DNA of 64,000 bases from Pipra filicauda (Eukaryota; Chordata; Aves; Passeriformes; Pipridae), in contig NW_024104402.1 of the NCBI RefSeq assembly GCF_003945595.2, positions 248,001-312,000 on the forward strand, given 5' to 3'. The position numbers and the translations under genes are program-made. Positions 59,295-64,000 of this stretch are shown in pieces. Below the pieces are notes generated by a model. It was not told where the DNA came from, made no database searches, and saw nothing but the letters and a program-made list of their open reading frames with translations. Every line of letters begins with the position of its first letter. Position 1 is the first letter of the stretch.

Positions 59295-62200
59295 AGCAAG
59301 GTAATTTTTGCCTATTTCTGTTCCCATCTACCATCCTTGGTTCACTGTGTTGGCTATGAGATGCCCCCGAGAAGAGTGGTCAGCACTTTGTGGGTGGCAC
59401 TCTTAGGCATTACAGTTAAAAACCCCACTAACAGTTGCTGTCTGATCAGTTAACCCCCTCACACACCCCAAACTGACAAAGGAAACTTTCTACAAGCTCT
59501 TGGGATTTGCCACTGAATTCACCCTTTGGCTAGTCTAAGACAACAGAAGCATACTTGAGCTTTGACCACAGACTGTCACAGTGGCAGGCAGACTAATTCT
59601 CAAACAGCTGCCTGGGGACCCTCGGAGCAGTATCATCTGATTGCGTGCAGAGACTTGCTGTTGGGCTTAGATTTGGAGGTTTGTTGGGGTTTTTTTTTGG
59701 TGTGGTTTCTTAATTTTTACTTTGCAAAGTCATTTTAATATGGTCTCTCTGCCCTTGTACAATAGCAAACTGTTCTCTTAGTTGTGCTGGTGAAGTCACT
59801 TGTATAGTTGCACTGTAAATGTGATCCTGGGGATTTGGTGTTTTAAGGTATTGGAACTTGTCAAGGATGAGGTCTTAAAGCATTCCTACCAGTGAAGGTA
59901 CTCTGGCCTGGGGAGAAGAGACTGGCAACATGAACTGATCTCCACTTGCTGTCTTCTAGTTACCAGTTTTCAAATTGGTAGAAAAGGGAGGTTGTTTTGA
60001 TGCCATAAACAAGTTAACAGTATCTCTATGGACAAGGTGGTTGATTTTCATGGGGATGTCTCTCTCCTGATGTTCTATTGCTGTTGTGAACAGACGTAAA
60101 CATTTGGATGGAAAACTTGCCATTTTAATAGCATGTGAGGAGGAGACACACAGACTCGGGCTTATCTTTCCTTGGTCACTGACCGGGTGCAAATAATGAA
60201 CTTGTTAGACTGAATTAAACTCTTAAAGGAAATAGTCTGAAATCCATCTGGTAGAGGGCTGAAAAGCAGACTCCATAAAATCCTAGAAAATTGGCTTTAA
60301 GAAGGAGTTTTCTGTTGGCAGAAAGCTGAATTGGATGACCTAAGGAGAGTCCTTTGTCTGAAATTTGTGACACAAAGGCAAACAGAAATAAGCGATGGAT
60401 CCTGAGCACATTTGCAAACTGCATTTTCAAGAGATGGAGAATTTAAATGCACTTTTTCCAGCTAATCTTCTGTAACATGAATCCCTCGGTCAGGTGTTGC
60501 ATCGTGGATGGCTTTAGAGTGCTGGGGGAACCTAGTGTCCAGAGGATTGTAATATGCACAGAGTTAAGCATAATTATTACCCATCTTAACTCAAAAGCCA
60601 CTGAAACACCACCTGATCTCAAACTAAAATAGTAATTGCAGCTCTGTGTTCATACTTGCTATCAATTTCTGTGACTGGAGATAAATGACAAGTTCTTACT
60701 GTGTGACAGTTGAGTACCCACACCATTTCTAGGAGGTACTTGGAGGAACAGACTGCTTTTTAGTCCAGTGATAGTGAGATGCTGGCTGAGCATACCTTCT
60801 TGCACAGATATCTTTGGTGTTGCCTCTCTGCAGTAGCAGTAGATTCCTGAGTCTGATGAGAATCTTGTGTGTCTTGCTTGCTGGCTTCTGCAGGAGTCTC
60901 GACATCTGACACCTTGTCTCTTACTGATGCTCCACAAGAAGGGTTGATCTTTCAGGACAGTGAGATGAGTTGTATTATTTTTGGGTTTTGATGCTAATGT
61001 ATTTTTCATAGCATACCTACTTGCAGATGCCTACAGGTGTACAGTAGTGAACAAGAGTGTGGATGTAGTCACAATTGTATTTAAATTCTAGAGCACTCCT
61101 TGGGGTCATGATGGAAGCAATGTATACCTCAGATGGAGTTTCTTGTTATGCCCTTCGGCTTCAGGACAGTAGCAGGCACTGTGCAATATCTACGTTTCAA
61201 AAGTTAATGTGCACACTTGGAGATGCAGTCCTACCAGCTTGAAAAACTCGTGATGCTTTCTGCTTATTTTGCCTGAATGAAAGCTCAGGGTTAACCTTAG
61301 GTTTGCTAGAAGTGAACATCTATTGGAAACAGGTTTTTTATCGTTTTGTTTTAATGCACTCCCTGGATTGAAGTTTCCAAATAGAGATAAACTGATTTTA
61401 CTTCCAAGTCCTGAGAAAATGTCAGAAAATGGGAAATGGTCAACACTGCTGTTCCCTCGGTAAGAGAAGTCATTGTTCCTTTTTGGCACTACCTGCAAAT
61501 GCAGTCATTAGCTGAAAAGTAGCAGGCTTTCTTAAATCTCCTCTTCGCTCTTTATTCTTCAGGGAATTGTATTGTTGGAATATTTATTAAACAAAGACTG
61601 TCCTTTCACCATGCCAGCTCAGTCCCATCATGTCGATGTGTTCCTTGGCAGCTGCCAAAACAGGGGGCGCAGGGTGCTCCTTGTTTCCCTCCTCCCTGCC
61701 ATCGACAGAGCTCTGGAGAGGTGGCACTGCCTGTGCCACCCTTCGTGCCTGGCTGGGGGCCTTGGCCCAGACGCACAACCCTGAACATCACCCAAAAACT
61801 TGTGAAGCTTCTTGAGCAACAGTGAAGCAATTCACTGGCTCTGTGAAATCGTGCTGCTCATGCTGTGCAATTTAAAGACAAAATGCTTCCTGCTAATTAT
61901 TAACAGTTACTCTGTAGGAACAAACTCATTATAGGGCCACTGAACCCTGGCCTGCCGTCCTTTTCGGCACCTGAACAATGCAGTAGGGAGGGGAAAGAAA
62001 TGGTGAGAGAAACTGGAGTGCTGGCACCAATTAGTCCCAAGATTAGTCCTGAAAGAGGATTGCAATTTCAAGGCCAAAAAGAGTAGGGAGTGGGTAAAAG
62101 GACTTGAAATGAGATTATAGGACCTAAAAGCGCCTTTCTTTTGTTAGGGAAATAATTCAGCAGTTTTGCTCGAGCCAGTGAGACAATCCAGTTTAGTGGC

Positions 62201-63184
62201 TGAAGCAGGAGATGTGTGTCCTGTTGCTTTTTAAGGTTCTTTAACTAAGTTGATCCCCAGTTGCATTTGTTAGTGCTTCCTGTGAAATCAAAGTGTTTTC
62301 AACAAACAAACAAAAACATGGAGGAAAGCTATTGCCTCATCAAAAGGCTTGTTGTTTTTCAGGAAGCTTATTTGTATTCTTTAAAAGGGAAGCCAAGGAA
62401 AGGAGGCAGATTGAACTCCCTTTTTTTCCTTTGGGGAAACTTTTCTCCTGGTGGTTACTATGAAACTGGCACTTGGAGTCACCCTTTCAGGACCCATCGT
62501 GCAGATGAGTTTCAGTGCCGGTTTTTGTTTGTTGGCCTGCTCAGAGATGCAGATCAGGCAGTTCCTACTTCAGTTAAAAGCACCATCTCCGGTCAGTGCC
62601 ATAGTGATGTACATCATTCTCTTCCTCGGGGAGGGAAGTGGGCACTAAGCCTTGCTGCTCTGTTGAAGAGACCGCAATACACGCTCATGTAACACCCATA
62701 ATGGTGTGGAACTGAAGACTGGAGCTTGCTTGGAGACAGCAGAAATAGAGGTCTTCCCCCTTCTTCTCCTTCCAGAAGGAAAATTACAAAAGGAGGAATT
62801 ACCAAAAAATATTACAGATATTGCGGATTTAATAGGAAATGTTTTGATTTAGTCTATTACTGCAAAACTGCATTAAATAGTGACACCTTTTCTGCCCTTC
62901 CAAAGACCAGAAGCTGTTTCTCTTGGGGTGCCTTAGAGTCAAAAAGTTGTGGAGGGATCATGAATGTATCTATTACCAGCGTTTTTCTTTCTGTACTTTT
63001 TCAGTGGAACTTCTCAGTGTGAAACACCTATGCAGGCAGGCATGAAACCTTTGCTTTCAATTCACTGTGCCCACAAGTTTAGAGAAGTTTCTCATCATGA
63101 AGGAGTAATGAGTTCTGCCATGCTCTTGATTCCCTTTCTGCATTTCTTGTGAGCCCTTGTTAAAACTGCTTTCATAGGCAAGTA

Positions 63185-63270
63185 ATAAAATCATTAAGGT
63201 TAGAAAAGACTTCTGAGTTGAATGCTTCAAGCTGTCTTCCAGTGTGGCACCAAGAGGTTAGCAGGCACGA
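63185..63270 (-). mobile_element. Diverged CR1-like fragment
   Basis: TCATTAAGGTTAGAAAAGAC, followed by an ATGCTTCAAGCTG segment, resembles the CR1 3' region in reverse orientation (commonly ATCATTAAGGTTGGAAAAGA). The terminal repeat is missing and similarity fades after about 80 bp. The boundaries are approximate. Confidence 0.5.
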
Positions 63271-64000
63271 TCCTGCCACTTGGGCTGCTGTAGCCTGAAT
63301 AATGGGCAAGATTGGGTTGTATGGGGAACACACTGAGAATAACCTGTCCTTTAATAGAGAGGACTCTTTAACTCTGACAAAACTATTAAAATAGTACATT
63401 CTATGTGCTGTTCTTGGAGCTGAATTGTACTCTTCAGACTTGTTTATAACCAAGTATCTTAATTCCCATCCAAAACCCTTTTTAAATGCTAAATTATTGT
63501 CCATTTTGTTTTCATTCCATTACATTACTCTCACATAATCTAGTGAATCTGACTTGCAGCTTTCTAGCCTTCACAACCTATTCCACAGCCCTCCAAGAGG
63601 GAAAGAGAGACTAAGAGACAAACCCTTCTAGCAGTTTCCACACAAGTTGATGAAGAAACACAGGTATCTTGTCCTTGTTCTGTCTATGGGATTTGTGTAA
63701 ATGGCTTTAATAAGACTTCAAGTGTGAAGTTGTCCCTGCTGAGATGCTGAAGGCTCTACAAATTAGCCATAAACTTTCTGAAATAGAGTAAAGACAATAA
63801 TAAAACCCCAAAAGAGGCTCAGCAGAGGAGCTAATGTGGAGGAGGAGACGGTTTATAAGAAGTGATTGGTAGTGACAACAGAGTGGCAGGTCCTCTTAGG
63901 AGTAGGACAGAAAAAAGGTTTGAAAAGGGATTAATAGTGCAATGAGATGACAACAGTTTCTGCTGATAGCATCCCAGTCTGCTTTGCTTCGAGTCCTGTT

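Larger units (their letters stand above)
46346..64000 (+). other. FOXN3: FOXN3 intron following the second coding exon (runs off the window)
   Basis: It starts at the GTAAG donor after 46345. No further FOXN3 coding exon was recognised before 64000, consistent with the very long introns of this gene in vertebrates. It contains the intragenic CpG island (47.0-47.5 kb), a short telomeric repeat (51.4 kb), a TA repeat (55.19 kb), an AAAAC-type A-rich tract (59.24 kb) and a CR1 relic (63.2 kb). The longest open frame here is 174 codons on the minus strand (54362-54886), with no recognisable domain. Confidence 0.85.

Overview
The window is vertebrate nuclear DNA, most likely from a bird. It has large introns, two CpG islands in an otherwise AT-leaning background, CR1-type LINE fragments ending in the ATTCTATGATTCTA-like tail, and three solo LTRs of a type I recognise from avian genomes. 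There are no operons or CRISPR arrays, and I recognised no functional RNA gene. Only one protein-coding gene can be supported: the 5' part of FOXN3 (forkhead box N3, also CHES1), on the + strand.

Layout. (1) Bases 1-15.8 kb are non-coding DNA upstream of the main CpG island. They may be intergenic, or an intron of a longer FOXN3 isoform that starts further upstream. They hold two tRNA-SINE/MIR-like relics, an old CR1/L3-like relic, a 35-bp tandem duplication, and three same-strand solo LTRs (6922-7514, 9198-9768, 13048-13402), each with a perfect 5-bp target-site duplication. (2) 15.82-17.51 kb is a strong CpG island with candidate 5'UTR exons. It also carries a compact module made of an RFX X-box, two CCAAT boxes and a C-rich block. 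A second candidate leader exon with a GTAAGT donor follows at 17.8 kb. (3) 19269-19825 is the first coding exon of FOXN3, with the start codon, the conserved N-terminal block and most of the forkhead domain. (4) 19.8-46.2 kb is a large intron with a twin X-box element at 23.2 kb, a CR1 fragment at 29.6 kb and an inverted homeodomain-like repeat at 36.3 kb. (5) 46209-46345 is the second coding exon, which completes the forkhead domain. (6) 46.3-64.0 kb is the next intron. It contains a second, intragenic CpG island at 47.0-47.5 kb with X-box palindromes, a short interstitial telomeric repeat at 51.4 kb and a CR1 relic at 63.2 kb. The window ends inside this intron, so the rest of FOXN3 lies beyond it.

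How the parts may work together. FOXN3 is a forkhead transcriptional repressor. The most suggestive pattern here is regulatory. Perfect RFX X-boxes (GTNRCC-N0-3-RGYAAC) occur at three separate places (promoter island, intron, intragenic island). Each has a one-mismatch partner, within about 45-75 bp at the intronic and intragenic sites and about 490 bp downstream at the promoter island. Sequences matching both DNA motif classes known for FoxN3 (forkhead GTAAACA and FHL GACGC) also lie in the candidate promoter segments. This suggests RFX-linked control and possible autoregulation, but it is inference from motifs alone. Most of the remaining open reading frames look like chance frames in introns or GC-rich shadows of the CpG islands.
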